Source: Achromobacter piechaudii NBRC 102461 (GTDB lineage Bacteria > Pseudomonadota > Gammaproteobacteria > Burkholderiales > Burkholderiaceae_B). Taken from it: a stretch of DNA of 64,000 nucleotides. Below, in pieces: positions 15,095-24,048 of the stretch; position 1 is the first letter of the stretch, and every line of letters begins with the position of its first letter. The stretch covers positions 868,001-932,000 of the forward strand of contig NZ_BCTK01000001.1 in NCBI RefSeq assembly GCF_001571245.1, read 5' to 3'. The notes below the pieces were generated by a model that saw nothing but the letters and a program-made list of their open reading frames with translations, was not told where the DNA came from and ran no database searches. The position numbers were made by a program, and so were the translations under genes.

Positions 15095-15973
15095 ATGATC
15101 AACCTGAATCGCTTGCAGATGTTCGTTGCCGTGGTGGACGCAGGCTCGTTCACGGCGGCGGCCGACAGCTTGGGCACGACCAAGGCCGTCGTCAGCTTCA
15201 ACGTCAAGCAGTTGGAACAGGAACTGGGCGTGGCGTTGCTGACGCGCAGCACGCGTCGGCTGGCGCTGACGCCGGCGGGCGAGGGCTTTCATGCCAGTTG
15301 CGCGCGCCTGCTGCACGATGCCGATGCGGCGGTCGATCAGGCGCGGTCCGGCCAGACGGCCTTGTCCGGCAGCCTGCGGGTGACGGCCTCGGTTGACTAC
15401 GGCAACCGCATCGTCGTGCCCGCGCTGGCGGCGTTTGCGCGTCTGCATCCCGCGTTGCGGGTGGCCTATCAAGCCAGCTCCGCGCAGGCGGACCTGATCG
15501 GCGAGCGCCTGGACGTGGCGATCCGCGTGGGCGCATTGGCCGATTCCAGCCATCGCGCCACGCGCATCGGTGAATTTAAATTGCTGCTGGTGGCCAGCCC
15601 GGCGCTGCTGGCTGAACATGGCACGCCGCGTTCGCTGGATGCGTCGGCGGCCTTGCCGTGGCTGGCGAACCGGCCTGGCCGCAGCGATCATTGGCGTCTG
15701 ACGGACAGCAAGGGGCGCGAGCACGCGTTACGCGTGGCGCCCGTGGCGCAGGCCGATACGGCCTCGGCCTTGCTGGCGTTTGCCGAGGCGGGCTGCGGCG
15801 TGGCGGCGCTGCCCGACTGGCTGCTTGAAGAACCCTTGGCGCGCGGCGCGTTGCAGCGCGTACTACCGTCTTACGCGCTGCCGCGCCAACCCGTGTACGC
15901 GGTGTATCCCGATACGCGCCACGTCAGCGCCAAGGTGCGGCGCTTCATCGATTTTCTGCGCACGGGGAAGTAG
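15095..15973 (+). CDS. LysR-family transcriptional regulator
   Basis: A 292-residue LTTR. The winged HTH is at residues 1-60 (NRLQMFVAVVDAGSFTAAAD, then LEQELGVALLTRSTRRLALT) and the effector-binding domain at about 90-290. The start at ATG 15095 is preferred over a TTG at 15077. No strong ribosome site precedes it. It is divergent from the SnoaL-like gene and likely controls it and itself. The effector is unknown. Confidence 0.9.
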   Translation: MINLNRLQMFVAVVDAGSFTAAADSLGTTKAVVSFNVKQLEQELGVALLTRSTRRLALTPAGEGFHASCARLLHDADAAVDQARSGQTALSGSLRVTASVDYGNRIVVPALAAFARLHPALRVAYQASSAQADLIGERLDVAIRVGALADSSHRATRIGEFKLLLVASPALLAEHGTPRSLDASAALPWLANRPGRSDHWRLTDSKGREHALRVAPVAQADTASALLAFAEAGCGVAALPDWLLEEPLARGALQRVLPSYALPRQPVYAVYPDTRHVSAKVRRFIDFLRTGK

Positions 15974-15985
15974 GGCCCGTCCGCA

Positions 15986-16033
15986 CGGGACTCAGCCCGG
16001 GACTCAGCCCCGGCCTCAGCCCGGGACTGGGTC
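15986..16033. repeat. 12-bp tandem repeat, four units, between convergent genes
   Basis: Two perfect copies of CGGGACTCAGCC (15986-15997, 15998-16009) are followed by CCGGCCTCAGCC and a partial fourth unit to 16033. The array lies between the LysR stop (15973) and the M20 peptidase stop (16051). Confidence 0.85.
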
Positions 16034-16050
16034 TGTGCCTCTTCCAACCC

Positions 16051-17445
16051 TCAGCGCGAAATCGGCGGCGTGTCGCCCGCGCCCAGATCCCAGTACAGAC
16101 CCGTCATCAGCCCCAGCGCCTGGCGCAGCAGCTCGGGCGGCAGGTGTTCGTTGGGCGCGTGCTGCGAGCAGCCGGGGTAAGAGTGCGGCACCCAGATCGT
16201 GCGCAGGCCCAGCACGTCCGTGAAGATGTCGTTGGGCAGGGAACCGCCCAGGTTGGGCAGCAGCGCGGTCTTCTGGCCCGACGTGCGCTCCAGCGAATCC
16301 ACCGCCCATTGCACCCACGCATCGTCGGGGTCGATGCGCGTGGCGCGGAACATCGACTCGCGCGTCAGCGCAATCTTGACCATCGAAAAACCGTGTTCGT
16401 CCAGATGGCGGCGCAGCGCGGGGATCAGGTCGTCCGGGTCCACGCCCACCACGAAGCGCAACTGGCAGCGCGCCCAGGCGCGCGGCGGAATGGCGTTGAC
16501 CGGCGTGTCGGGATTGCCGGTCGTGTAGGCCAGCACTTCGAACGAGCACCAGCCAAACACGCGCTCGACCGGCGACAGGCCCGGTTCGCCCCATTCCGGT
16601 TCGATCTCAGGGCCGTCCGCGCCGCCATCGACCTGGCAGTCGGCCAGCGCGCGGCGCACGGCGGCGGGCAGTTCAGCCGGCACCCATTCCCGTATGCGGA
16701 TCTGGCCGGTGGGCGAAACGATGCTGGAAATCGCATGCGCCAGCTGGATGCCGGGGTTGGAGATCAACCCGCCCCAGTTGCCCGAATGGTGGCCGCCCGC
16801 GCGCGCCTCGATGCTCAGATCGAAGTTCAAGCTGCCGCGAGCGCCTAGAAAGATGGTGGGCCGCTTGGGCGCCAGGCGCGGGCCGTCCGAGGCGATCAGC
16901 AGGTCGGCCGACATCAGGTCGCGATGTTCGGCGCACAGTTCACGCAGCCCCATCGAACCGGTTTCTTCGCCCATCTCGATCAGGTACTTGGCATTGAATC
17001 CCAGCTTGCCGCGCGTTTCGATCACCAGCCGCAGCGCTTCCATGTTGATCGTGTGCTGCCCCTTGTTGTCGGCGATGCCGCGCCCGTACCAACGGCCTTC
17101 GGCTTCGGTCAGCGCCCAGGGCGACAGGCCGTCTTTCCATTCCTTTTCCAGCCCTCGGATGACGTCGCCATGGCCGTAGCCCAGCACTGTCGGCAGCGCC
17201 GGGTCTTCGATGCGCTCGGCGTACAGGAACGGCGCCAGGGCCTTGGGGTGTGTCAGGGTGCGGCAGGTGAAGCCCAGCGCTTCGAACGCCGGCCGCATCT
17301 CGGATTCCAGGTAGTCCGCCAGCACGGCGGCGCGATCGGGGTTCTGGCTTTCGGTCGGCAGCGCCAGCCGGCGCGCCAGCAGCGCACGGAAGGCGCCCGA
17401 ATCAAAACATTGTTCCGCTTGGGCGAGGGCTTGCTCACGGGTCAT
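16051..17445 (-). CDS. M20-family metallopeptidase
   Basis: This 464-residue cytoplasmic di-zinc peptidase/amidohydrolase shows metal-site residues H92 and D94 (GYGHGDVIRG), D126 (GIADNKGQHT), the catalytic and metal pair E160/E161 (EMGEETGS) and the late His in PHSYPGCSQHAPNEH. A dimerisation domain is inserted in the middle. Its start at 17445 overlaps the ABC ATPase stop by 4 bp, so it is the last gene of the peptide-uptake operon and probably hydrolyses the imported dipeptide or N-acyl amino acid. A longer upstream reading to 17607 runs into the ATPase gene and is rejected. Confidence 0.9.
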   Translation of the reverse strand: MTREQALAQAEQCFDSGAFRALLARRLALPTESQNPDRAAVLADYLESEMRPAFEALGFTCRTLTHPKALAPFLYAERIEDPALPTVLGYGHGDVIRGLEKEWKDGLSPWALTEAEGRWYGRGIADNKGQHTINMEALRLVIETRGKLGFNAKYLIEMGEETGSMGLRELCAEHRDLMSADLLIASDGPRLAPKRPTIFLGARGSLNFDLSIEARAGGHHSGNWGGLISNPGIQLAHAISSIVSPTGQIRIREWVPAELPAAVRRALADCQVDGGADGPEIEPEWGEPGLSPVERVFGWCSFEVLAYTTGNPDTPVNAIPPRAWARCQLRFVVGVDPDDLIPALRRHLDEHGFSMVKIALTRESMFRATRIDPDDAWVQWAVDSLERTSGQKTALLPNLGGSLPNDIFTDVLGLRTIWVPHSYPGCSQHAPNEHLPPELLRQALGLMTGLYWDLGAGDTPPISR

Positions 17446-18461
17446 GGCCGGGCTCCGATGGAAGAGGGGGTCGATGAAGGAAGCGACGAAGGAATTGAGG
17501 AAGAAGCGGGTGACGCGACGGGATACAGATGGCAGGCCACCACGGCCCCGTCGCGCAGCGTCAGCGCGGGCCGTTCGGTCTTGCATTGCGCCATCGCGTG
17601 TTGGCAACGGGGATGAAACGGGCAGCCGGGCGGCGGGTTCAGCGGATCGGGAAACGACAGGCCCAGGCCCATGTCGGGAATGCCCAGGCCGGGTTCGGGC
17701 GTCAGCACCGACGCCAGCAAGGCCTGCGTGTACGGGTGGCGCGGGTCATGGAACAGCTGGGCGGTGGGCGCGGATTCCACCACGCGACCCAGGTACATCA
17801 CCGCGACGTGCGTAGCGATGTGTTCGACCACCGCCAGGTTGTGGCTGATGAACACATACGTCAGGTTGAATTCGCGCCGCAGCTCCATCAGCAGGTTCAT
17901 GATCTGCGCCTGCACGGACACGTCCAGCGCCGAGGTCGGTTCGTCGCAGATGACGATTTCCGGGTTCATGACGAGTGCGCGCGCGATGGCCACGCGCTGG
18001 CGTTGCCCGCCGGACAATTGCCCGGGCGTGTTGTGCGCCAGCCGGGGCGGCAGGCCCACGCGCTCCAGCATCTCGATGGCCTTGTGCATCTTCGGGTTGG
18101 CGATGCCGTGCACCTCCAGCGGCAGCGACACGATGGACGCAATCGAGCGGCGCGGGTTCAACGACGAATACGGATCCTGGAAGATCGGCTGCACGCGGCG
18201 GGCCAGCGCGCGCCGGTCCATCTGGCGGATGTCCTGGCCGTCCAACCTGATGGCGCCTTCGCTGGGCGGCGTCAGCCCCAGCAGCATGCGGGCCAGCGTG
18301 GATTTGCCGCAGCCCGATTCGCCGACGATGCCCAGCACCGCGCCGCGTTCCACGGACAGGTCCACGCCATTGACCGCATGCAGCGTGCTGCGCGGACGGA
18401 ACATGCCCGTGCGGATTGAAAACTGCCGGCTGACGGCATCGGCTTGCAGAAGCGCGCTCAT
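17442..18461 (-). CDS. dppF: Dipeptide/oligopeptide ABC transporter ATP-binding subunit (DppF/OppF-like)
   Basis: This 339-residue ATPase has Walker [13 protein letters not shown] signature [14 protein letters not shown] and Walker [13 protein letters not shown]. The C-terminal oligopeptide-type extension carries PGCPFHPRCQHAMAQC, whose Cys residues match the family's metal-cluster motif. The last 20 or so residues are a low-complexity Ser/Pro tail (SSIPSSLPSSTPSS), unusual for DppF, coded by a short GAAGGAA-type repeat. Its start at 18461 overlaps the DppD stop by 4 bp. Confidence 0.9.
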   Translation of the reverse strand: MSALLQADAVSRQFSIRTGMFRPRSTLHAVNGVDLSVERGAVLGIVGESGCGKSTLARMLLGLTPPSEGAIRLDGQDIRQMDRRALARRVQPIFQDPYSSLNPRRSIASIVSLPLEVHGIANPKMHKAIEMLERVGLPPRLAHNTPGQLSGGQRQRVAIARALVMNPEIVICDEPTSALDVSVQAQIMNLLMELRREFNLTYVFISHNLAVVEHIATHVAVMYLGRVVESAPTAQLFHDPRHPYTQALLASVLTPEPGLGIPDMGLGLSFPDPLNPPPGCPFHPRCQHAMAQCKTERPALTLRDGAVVACHLYPVASPASSSIPSSLPSSTPSSIGARP

Positions 18462-19447
18462 GCCGGAACTCCTTCTTCCTGGAGGATGCAGCGCCATTGC
18501 TGGTGCGGCGGATGGCCATGCACGGGCACCGTGTCGCGGCACTGCGGTTGCGCGTAGCGGCAGCGGTCGGCGAAGGCGCAGCCGCGCAGCTCGCCCACCA
18601 GCGACGGCACCACGCCGGGGATCGTGCCCAGCGATTCGCCGGGCGGGGTACGGCCGGGCACGGGGATACAGCCCAGCAAGCCCTGTGTATAGGGATGGCG
18701 CGGCGTGGCGAAGATGTCCTTGACCGGACCTTCCTCGACGATCTGCCCGGCATACATCACCGCGACCTGCTGCGCGATGCGAGCCACGACGCCCAGGTCA
18801 TGGGTGATCAGCACCATGGCGATACCCAGCTCGGCTTGCAGGTCGGCCAGCAGGCGCAGGATCTGCGCCTGGATGGTGACGTCGAGCGCGGTGCTGGGTT
18901 CGTCGGCGATCAGCAGTTCAGGGCCGCACATCAGCGCCATCGCGATCATCACCCGCTGGCGCAGGCCGCCCGACAACTGATGGGGATACTGCGTCAGGCG
19001 TTGGCCGGCCGAGGCGATGCCCACCTTTTCCAGCAGTTCCACCGCGCGGTCGCGCGCCTGCTGCGCGCTGGCGTGGCGGTGGTGGATGTAGTGTTCGGTC
19101 AGTTGCTCGCCGATGGCGTAGGCGGGGTTCAGCGCCGTCATCGGTTCCTGGAAGATCATCGCCATCTTGCTGCCGCGCAGTGCATTGATGCGGCGGCCGC
19201 GCGCGGCGGACAGGTCTTCGCCCAGCACCGCCAGCCGGCGCGTCGTGCGGCGGGCGGCCTTGGGCAGCAGCCCCATGATGGCCAGTGAGGTCATCGATTT
19301 GCCGCAGCCCGATTCGCCCACCAGGCACAGCGTTTCGCCGCGCTTGACCTGGAACGACACGTCGCGCACCGCGTGCAGCGGCCCGCGCGGCGTGGCGATG
19401 TCGACCGTCAGCCCTTGCACGTCCAGCACAATTTCCTTGTCGGCCAT
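18458..19447 (-). CDS. dppD: Dipeptide/oligopeptide ABC transporter ATP-binding subunit (DppD/OppD-like)
   Basis: A 329-residue ATPase with Walker [10 protein letters not shown], signature [17 protein letters not shown] and Walker [13 protein letters not shown]. The oligopeptide C-terminal domain has [16 protein letters not shown]. It pairs with the following DppF-like ATPase as a heterodimer on the cytoplasmic face of the DppB/DppC channel. It starts 2 bp after the permease gene. Confidence 0.9.
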   Translation of the reverse strand: MADKEIVLDVQGLTVDIATPRGPLHAVRDVSFQVKRGETLCLVGESGCGKSMTSLAIMGLLPKAARRTTRRLAVLGEDLSAARGRRINALRGSKMAMIFQEPMTALNPAYAIGEQLTEHYIHHRHASAQQARDRAVELLEKVGIASAGQRLTQYPHQLSGGLRQRVMIAMALMCGPELLIADEPSTALDVTIQAQILRLLADLQAELGIAMVLITHDLGVVARIAQQVAVMYAGQIVEEGPVKDIFATPRHPYTQGLLGCIPVPGRTPPGESLGTIPGVVPSLVGELRGCAFADRCRYAQPQCRDTVPVHGHPPHQQWRCILQEEGVPA

Positions 19448-19449
19448 GG

Positions 19450-20361
19450 TCAGGCCCTCTCTTCAGGCGTCAGCAGTTGATGCAGCCCGTCGCCGGCCAG
19501 GTTGATCGCGAAGATCAACAGGGCCAGCACCGAACCCGGAATGGCGATCAGCCAGAATGAAAAGAACATATAGGCCTTGGCCTCGGAGATCATCAGGCCC
19601 CAGGACGGCAGGGGCGGTTGCACGCCCAGGCCCAGGAACGACAGCGAAGCCTCCAGCAAGATGGCGCTGGCGGCTTCCAGCGTGGCGATGACGATCAGCT
19701 GCGGCACCACGTTAGGCAGCACTTCGCCCCAGACGATGCGCCAAGTGGACGCGCCGGCCGCCTGCGCCGCCGCCACGTATTCCAATGACCGCACCTGCTG
19801 CGTGGCGCTGCGCATGACGACGGCGTAGCGGTCCCACTTCAACAGGCCCAGCACCAGGATCACCACCCACAGCGACCCGCCGACGATGGCCACCGTGGCC
19901 AGCGCCACCAGGATCACCGGCATCGACAGCCGCGTGGTGATCAGGAACGACACGGCCATGTCGACCTTGCCGCCGAAGTAGCCGGCCGCCATGCCCATGG
20001 CGGTGCCGATCAGCCCGGAAATCAAGGCCACGCTGATGCCGATCAGCAGCGAGATGCGCGCGCCGTAGAACAGGCGCGACAGGTAATCGCGGCCCAGCTG
20101 GTCGGTGCCCAGCGGATGCAGCCAGGTGCCCTTGGCGTACCAGACGGGCGGCGCGGTGCGGTAGGCCAGGTCCTGGAAGTAGGGATCGTGCGGAGAGATC
20201 CACGGCGCCAGCAGCGCGATCAGCACGATGATCAGCAGGATGCCGCCACCGGCCAGCAGCGCCTTGTTGCGGCGCAGCCTGCGCCAGCGCAAGGTGGAGG
20301 CGGTCAGTTCGACCGGGGCGGGCGCGCCGGGAACCGTAGGAGTCAGGATAGGCGTGGTCAT
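19450..20361 (-). CDS. dppC: Dipeptide ABC transporter permease (DppC-like)
   Basis: A 303-residue inner-membrane permease with an N-terminal helix after a 30-residue leader (ALLAGGGILLIIVLIALLAP). The HPLGTDQLGRDYLSRLFYG motif is typical of DppC, and an EAA-type loop (AAAQAAGASTWRIVWGEVLP) contacts the ATPase. The start at 20361 is chosen over 20415, which lies inside dppB. One base separates it from the dppB stop. Confidence 0.9.
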   Translation of the reverse strand: MTTPILTPTVPGAPAPVELTASTLRWRRLRRNKALLAGGGILLIIVLIALLAPWISPHDPYFQDLAYRTAPPVWYAKGTWLHPLGTDQLGRDYLSRLFYGARISLLIGISVALISGLIGTAMGMAAGYFGGKVDMAVSFLITTRLSMPVILVALATVAIVGGSLWVVILVLGLLKWDRYAVVMRSATQQVRSLEYVAAAQAAGASTWRIVWGEVLPNVVPQLIVIATLEAASAILLEASLSFLGLGVQPPLPSWGLMISEAKAYMFFSFWLIAIPGSVLALLIFAINLAGDGLHQLLTPEERA

Positions 20362-20362
20362 G

Positions 20363-21280
20363 TCAGGACACCCGGATGCGCGGATCGAGCCACGCGTTGG
20401 CGATATCGGCAGCAAGCGTCAGCAGCACATACAGCACGGACAGCAGCAGCACGATCAGCTGCATGACGGGGTAGTCCTTGTACGTGATGCTCTGGTAGGC
20501 CAGATAGCCCAGCCCGTCCAGCGCGAAGATGGTTTCGATGACGACCGAGCCGCCCAGCAGGTAGCCCAGCTGCACGGCGGCCAGCGCCACCACGGGCACG
20601 ATCGCGTTGCGCAGCGCATGCTTGAAGATGATCTTGCGGGCCGGCAGGCCCTTGGCGCGCGCGGTGCGGATGTAGTCGGCGCCCAGCACTTCGATCATGC
20701 CGGCGCGGATCAGCCGCATGAAGGCCGGCGCCACGTAATAGCCCAGCGCGATGGCGGGCATCACGAAATGCTGCCAGGTGCCGCTGCCCGACACGGGCAG
20801 GATGCGCAGCGAAATCGAGAACAGCATGATCAGGATCAGCGCGAAGAAGAAGTTCGGCAGCGCCTGGCCCAGCACGGCGATGGCCAGGCACACCCGGTCG
20901 ATCACGCTGCCCTTGTAAATGGCGGCCAAAACGCCCAGCGGAATCGACACCAGCAGCGCGAAACCCAGCGCGCCCATGCCCAGCAGCAGGGTGGTCTTGA
21001 GCTTGGACAGGATCAAGGGCCCGGCTTCGGTCTTGAAGTACACCGAGGTGCCGAAGTCGCCCTGCATGATGTGCCACAGCCAATCGGCGTACTGCACCAC
21101 CAGCGGCCGGTCCAGCCCGTAGGTCTTGCGGATCATGTCGATGTCGGCCTGGCGCGCGCCTTCGCCAGCCAGCGCCAGCGCCGGGTCGCCCGACAGATGC
21201 AGCAGCAGGAAGGCCAGCACCGATACGGTCAGCGCCACCAGCGCCGCCAGGCCCAGCCGCCTGATCGTGAAATAAAGCAT
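20363..21280 (-). CDS. dppB: Dipeptide ABC transporter permease (DppB-like)
   Basis: A 305-residue permease beginning MLYFTIRRLGLAALVALTVS, the usual DppB first helix. It has about six membrane segments and the EAA loop RTARAKGLPARKIIFKHALR. It forms the channel with DppC and lies 65 bp downstream of the substrate-binding protein gene. Confidence 0.9.
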   Translation of the reverse strand: MLYFTIRRLGLAALVALTVSVLAFLLLHLSGDPALALAGEGARQADIDMIRKTYGLDRPLVVQYADWLWHIMQGDFGTSVYFKTEAGPLILSKLKTTLLLGMGALGFALLVSIPLGVLAAIYKGSVIDRVCLAIAVLGQALPNFFFALILIMLFSISLRILPVSGSGTWQHFVMPAIALGYYVAPAFMRLIRAGMIEVLGADYIRTARAKGLPARKIIFKHALRNAIVPVVALAAVQLGYLLGGSVVIETIFALDGLGYLAYQSITYKDYPVMQLIVLLLSVLYVLLTLAADIANAWLDPRIRVS

Positions 21281-21345
21281 AGGACTTCCTCTAACGTTTC
21301 ACTGCACCGGGCAGGCGCCGCGCCCGCCCGGCTTGCCCCGGCGAC

Positions 21346-22935
21346 TTACTTCCAGCTCATGTCCCAGAAGCGGACCAGCTCGTCCGAATAGGGCTTGAAG
21401 TTCACGTCCTTGGTGGCCACGTAGTAGGCGGGCAGCGTCCACAGCGGCACGGCATAGGCCTTTTGCGCGATCAGGTCCAGCGCTTCCTTGTAGGCGGCCT
21501 TGCGCGCCTCGCTGTCGATGGTGTGGTCGCCCTTGTTGAGCAGATCGCGCACCTTGGGGTCGCGCGTCACGTCGTCGTTGCCGAAGGCGAAGTACACCGG
21601 CGTAGAGGCCGACACGTCGTTGACCAGGTTCGAGCCCCAAGTCTGATGCGTCAGCGACGCCTTGTTGGCGCGGATCATGTCGCGCATCGCGGCGTATTGC
21701 AGGAAGTTCAGCTTGGCTCGGATGCCCACGGCTTGCAGGTAGTTGATGATGGCTTCGGTCTGGTTGCGTTCGCGGTAGGCCACGATGTCGATGTCGAAAC
21801 CGTTGGCGTAGCCCGCGTCAGCCAGCAGCTTCTTGGCCAGCGCCGGATCGTACTTGTAGGTGGGCGCGCCGTCCTGCGTGCAACCTACCTGCGAGGGCGT
21901 GCAGATCGTGTTGATCAGCCCGCCGCCTTCGCCCACGATGTTCTTCAACATGGATTCGCGGTCGATGGCGTGGATGATGGCCTTGCGCACGCGCTCGTCT
22001 TTCAGCTGCGGGGCGGGGGTGCCGTCCTGGATGTTCATCTGCATGAACACGATGCGCATGGTGTTGCCGGTGACCATTTGCAGGTTTGGCATCTGGCCAA
22101 GCTGTTCGGCCTGGTCCTTGGGCACGCTCATGATGAGGTCTTCGCCGCCCGATATCACTTCGGCCATCTGAGTCTGACGATCCGGGATGAAGCGGATGAC
22201 GACCTTGCCGATCTTCGGCTGCGCCTTGGGCGAGTCCTTGAAGTAGTCGGTGTTGCGTTCCAGCGTGATCGACTTGCCCGGCTGATAATCCACCACCTTG
22301 TACGGACCCGAGCCCACGGGCTTGGCGTTCATGCCCTTGGGGCCGACTTCCTGGTAGTACTTGGCCGGATGGATGGCGACGGTGGTGGACAGGTATTCCT
22401 TGGCGCCGGGGAAGGGCTCCTTGGTGGTCAGGCGCACCTTGTACTTGTCGATCTTTTCGACTTTGTCGATCCACGACACGTTCTGCTGCGTGACGGCCTT
22501 GTTCTTGGGGTCGGCCACGTAGTTCAGCGTGTATACGACCGAATCGGCGTCGAATTCTTCACCGTTATGGAATTTCACGCCTTGGCGCAGTTCGAATTCC
22601 AACGTCTTGTCATCGACCTGCTTCCAGCTCTTGGCCAGTTGCCCCTTGTACTCGTTGGTGACCGGGTCGCGGTACAGCAGCGTGTCCCAGACGTTGGCGG
22701 CGATGATGACGCCGATCCGCACGTTGTTGAAGTACGGATCCACGCTTTCGGGCGCCTGGTCATACGCCATGCGCAAGGTGTCGTCCTTCTTGCCGGCCAG
22801 CGCGGGCTGGGCGGCCAGGCCGGCGCACGCGAACAGCGCGGCGGCAAGGGCAGCGCGCAAGGGGGTGACGGGGGTGCTGCGACGGGCGCGTGAAACGGGT
22901 GTGAAGCGGACGGGTGTGAAGCGGCAATCAGCCAT
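21346..22935 (-). CDS. dppA: Dipeptide/oligopeptide ABC transporter substrate-binding protein
   Basis: A 529-residue SBP_bac_5 family periplasmic protein. A long signal region (Arg-rich, then LRAALAAALFACAGLAAQ) is cut near PALA. Family text follows: LRMAYDQAPESVDPYFNNV, then NYVADPKNKAVTQQN, GSGPYKVVDYQPGKSITLER and IDRESMLKNIVGEGGGL. The start at 22935 has an AGGAG site; the open frame continues much further upstream, but that is a shadow of the GntR gene. Together with DppBCDF and the M20 peptidase it forms a peptide import-and-cleavage operon. Confidence 0.9.
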   Translation of the reverse strand: MADCRFTPVRFTPVSRARRSTPVTPLRAALAAALFACAGLAAQPALAGKKDDTLRMAYDQAPESVDPYFNNVRIGVIIAANVWDTLLYRDPVTNEYKGQLAKSWKQVDDKTLEFELRQGVKFHNGEEFDADSVVYTLNYVADPKNKAVTQQNVSWIDKVEKIDKYKVRLTTKEPFPGAKEYLSTTVAIHPAKYYQEVGPKGMNAKPVGSGPYKVVDYQPGKSITLERNTDYFKDSPKAQPKIGKVVIRFIPDRQTQMAEVISGGEDLIMSVPKDQAEQLGQMPNLQMVTGNTMRIVFMQMNIQDGTPAPQLKDERVRKAIIHAIDRESMLKNIVGEGGGLINTICTPSQVGCTQDGAPTYKYDPALAKKLLADAGYANGFDIDIVAYRERNQTEAIINYLQAVGIRAKLNFLQYAAMRDMIRANKASLTHQTWGSNLVNDVSASTPVYFAFGNDDVTRDPKVRDLLNKGDHTIDSEARKAAYKEALDLIAQKAYAVPLWTLPAYYVATKDVNFKPYSDELVRFWDMSWK

Positions 22936-23042
22936 GGTGAAGGCTCCTGTGGAAGGCACTACATGTACTGCGTATCCATCATCTCGCTCCGGGCCGCGCC
23001 ACCCTGGTCTTATCGTTATCGTCTTTGCGCTGGGAGACAGGC

Positions 23043-23834
23043 TCAACCAGAGTCGGACGATTGCGCGGCCGGACGGGCCGCGTCGGGCGCGATGCTCTTT
23101 AACGCGGCCTCGCACTTGCGCTGCAAGTGCTGCCGCATGATGCCGGCCAGCCGGTCCGCGTCGCGCGCGTCCAGGGCTTCGGCCATCTCGATGTGTTCGC
23201 GCATGGCCAGATCCCATTTCTGGCGGTTTTCGTTCGACACGAACCGCAGGTTCTGGATGCGCGCGTTCTGCGCGTCGTACAGCTGCTTGAGCAGGCTGTT
23301 GTGCGACGCCAGGCTGATGCGTTCGTGTATGTCGCGGTTGGTGCGAAAGTAGGTGGGCAGATCGTGGCGCGCGTGGCTGGCCATCATTTCGTAGGTCAGC
23401 GCGCGGATCTCGGCGATCTCCTGATCGGTGGCGCGTTCGCACGCCAGCCGGCACGACATGGCTTCCAGTCCGCCGATCACTTCAAAGGCTTCGCGGATGT
23501 TCGCCTCGGACAGCGCCACCACCTGCGCGCCACGGTTCGGTTCGATCTGTACCAGCCCTTCGGCGGCCAGCACGCGGAAGGCCTCGCGCATCGGCGTGCG
23601 GGACACGCCCAGCAGGTCGCACAGCGTGCGTTCGTTCAGGCGGGAGCCGGGCGGGAATTCACCCTGGATGATGCGTTCGCGCAGCGCGCTGGCGACAGCG
23701 GCGGGCAGCGTGCGGCCGTTGCCGCCGACGCGCGCCGCCGTTGGCCGGGCGGCCTCGGGCTGGGCGTCGGGCAGGGCGGCGTCGGCACGCGCCGACCCGG
23801 CCAAATCCGGCATCAGGCTAGGATTGCTGCTCAT
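23043..23834 (-). CDS. GntR-family (FCD) transcriptional regulator
   Basis: A 263-residue regulator. A low-complexity 35-residue leader is followed by a winged HTH (about 40-105: ALRERIIQGEFPPGSRLNER, then LLGVSRTPMREAFRVLAAEG) and an FCD ligand domain (about 115-240) with metal-type His/Asp residues (NRDIHERIS). It leads the dpp operon and faces the aminotransferase operon. A perfect palindrome covers its own start codon and a near-copy precedes the aminotransferase, so it probably represses both directions. Confidence 0.9.
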   Translation of the reverse strand: MSSNPSLMPDLAGSARADAALPDAQPEAARPTAARVGGNGRTLPAAVASALRERIIQGEFPPGSRLNERTLCDLLGVSRTPMREAFRVLAAEGLVQIEPNRGAQVVALSEANIREAFEVIGGLEAMSCRLACERATDQEIAEIRALTYEMMASHARHDLPTYFRTNRDIHERISLASHNSLLKQLYDAQNARIQNLRFVSNENRQKWDLAMREHIEMAEALDARDADRLAGIMRQHLQRKCEAALKSIAPDAARPAAQSSDSG

Positions 23835-23845
23835 TGGTATACCAA
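23834..23845. promoter_or_regulatory. Candidate GntR operator 1 (perfect palindrome)
   Basis: TTGGTATACCAA is a perfect 12-bp palindrome. It overlaps the last base of the GntR start codon and extends upstream. FCD-type GntR proteins bind short TGGTnnnACCA-like palindromes, so this fits autoregulation. A related TGTATACCC element lies at 23901-23909. Confidence 0.65.
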
Positions 23846-24013
23846 CATTTCCCCGTGTTTTTTTAGACTATAAACCCCGCGCAACGACTTCAATCATGGG
23901 TGTATACCCTAGGTTATCGATGCAAAAACAATGGGATAGAGTGGCGCATGCCGCAAGTCCACCTGCTCGGCCGAGACGCTGTCAAAAGCCGTTTGAATCG
24001 CCGCGCATCTCTC

Positions 24014-24025
24014 GTTGGTATACAA
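24014..24025. promoter_or_regulatory. Candidate GntR operator 2 upstream of the aminotransferase
   Basis: GTTGGTATACAA repeats operator 1 with one C missing from the right arm. It lies 24 bp before the aminotransferase ATG (24049), in position to block its transcription. Confidence 0.55.
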
Positions 24026-24048
24026 AAAATTCCATTTTGGGGCTACGC

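Noticed and set aside
20228..21391. 387-codon plus-strand frame opposite dppB/dppC
   Set aside because: Antisense shadow rich in Gln, His and Arg. The dppBC reading on the other strand has clear permease motifs.
22936..23454. N-terminal extension of the dppA product
   Set aside because: The open frame continues upstream through the GntR gene, but a signal peptide and AGGAG site support the start at 22935.
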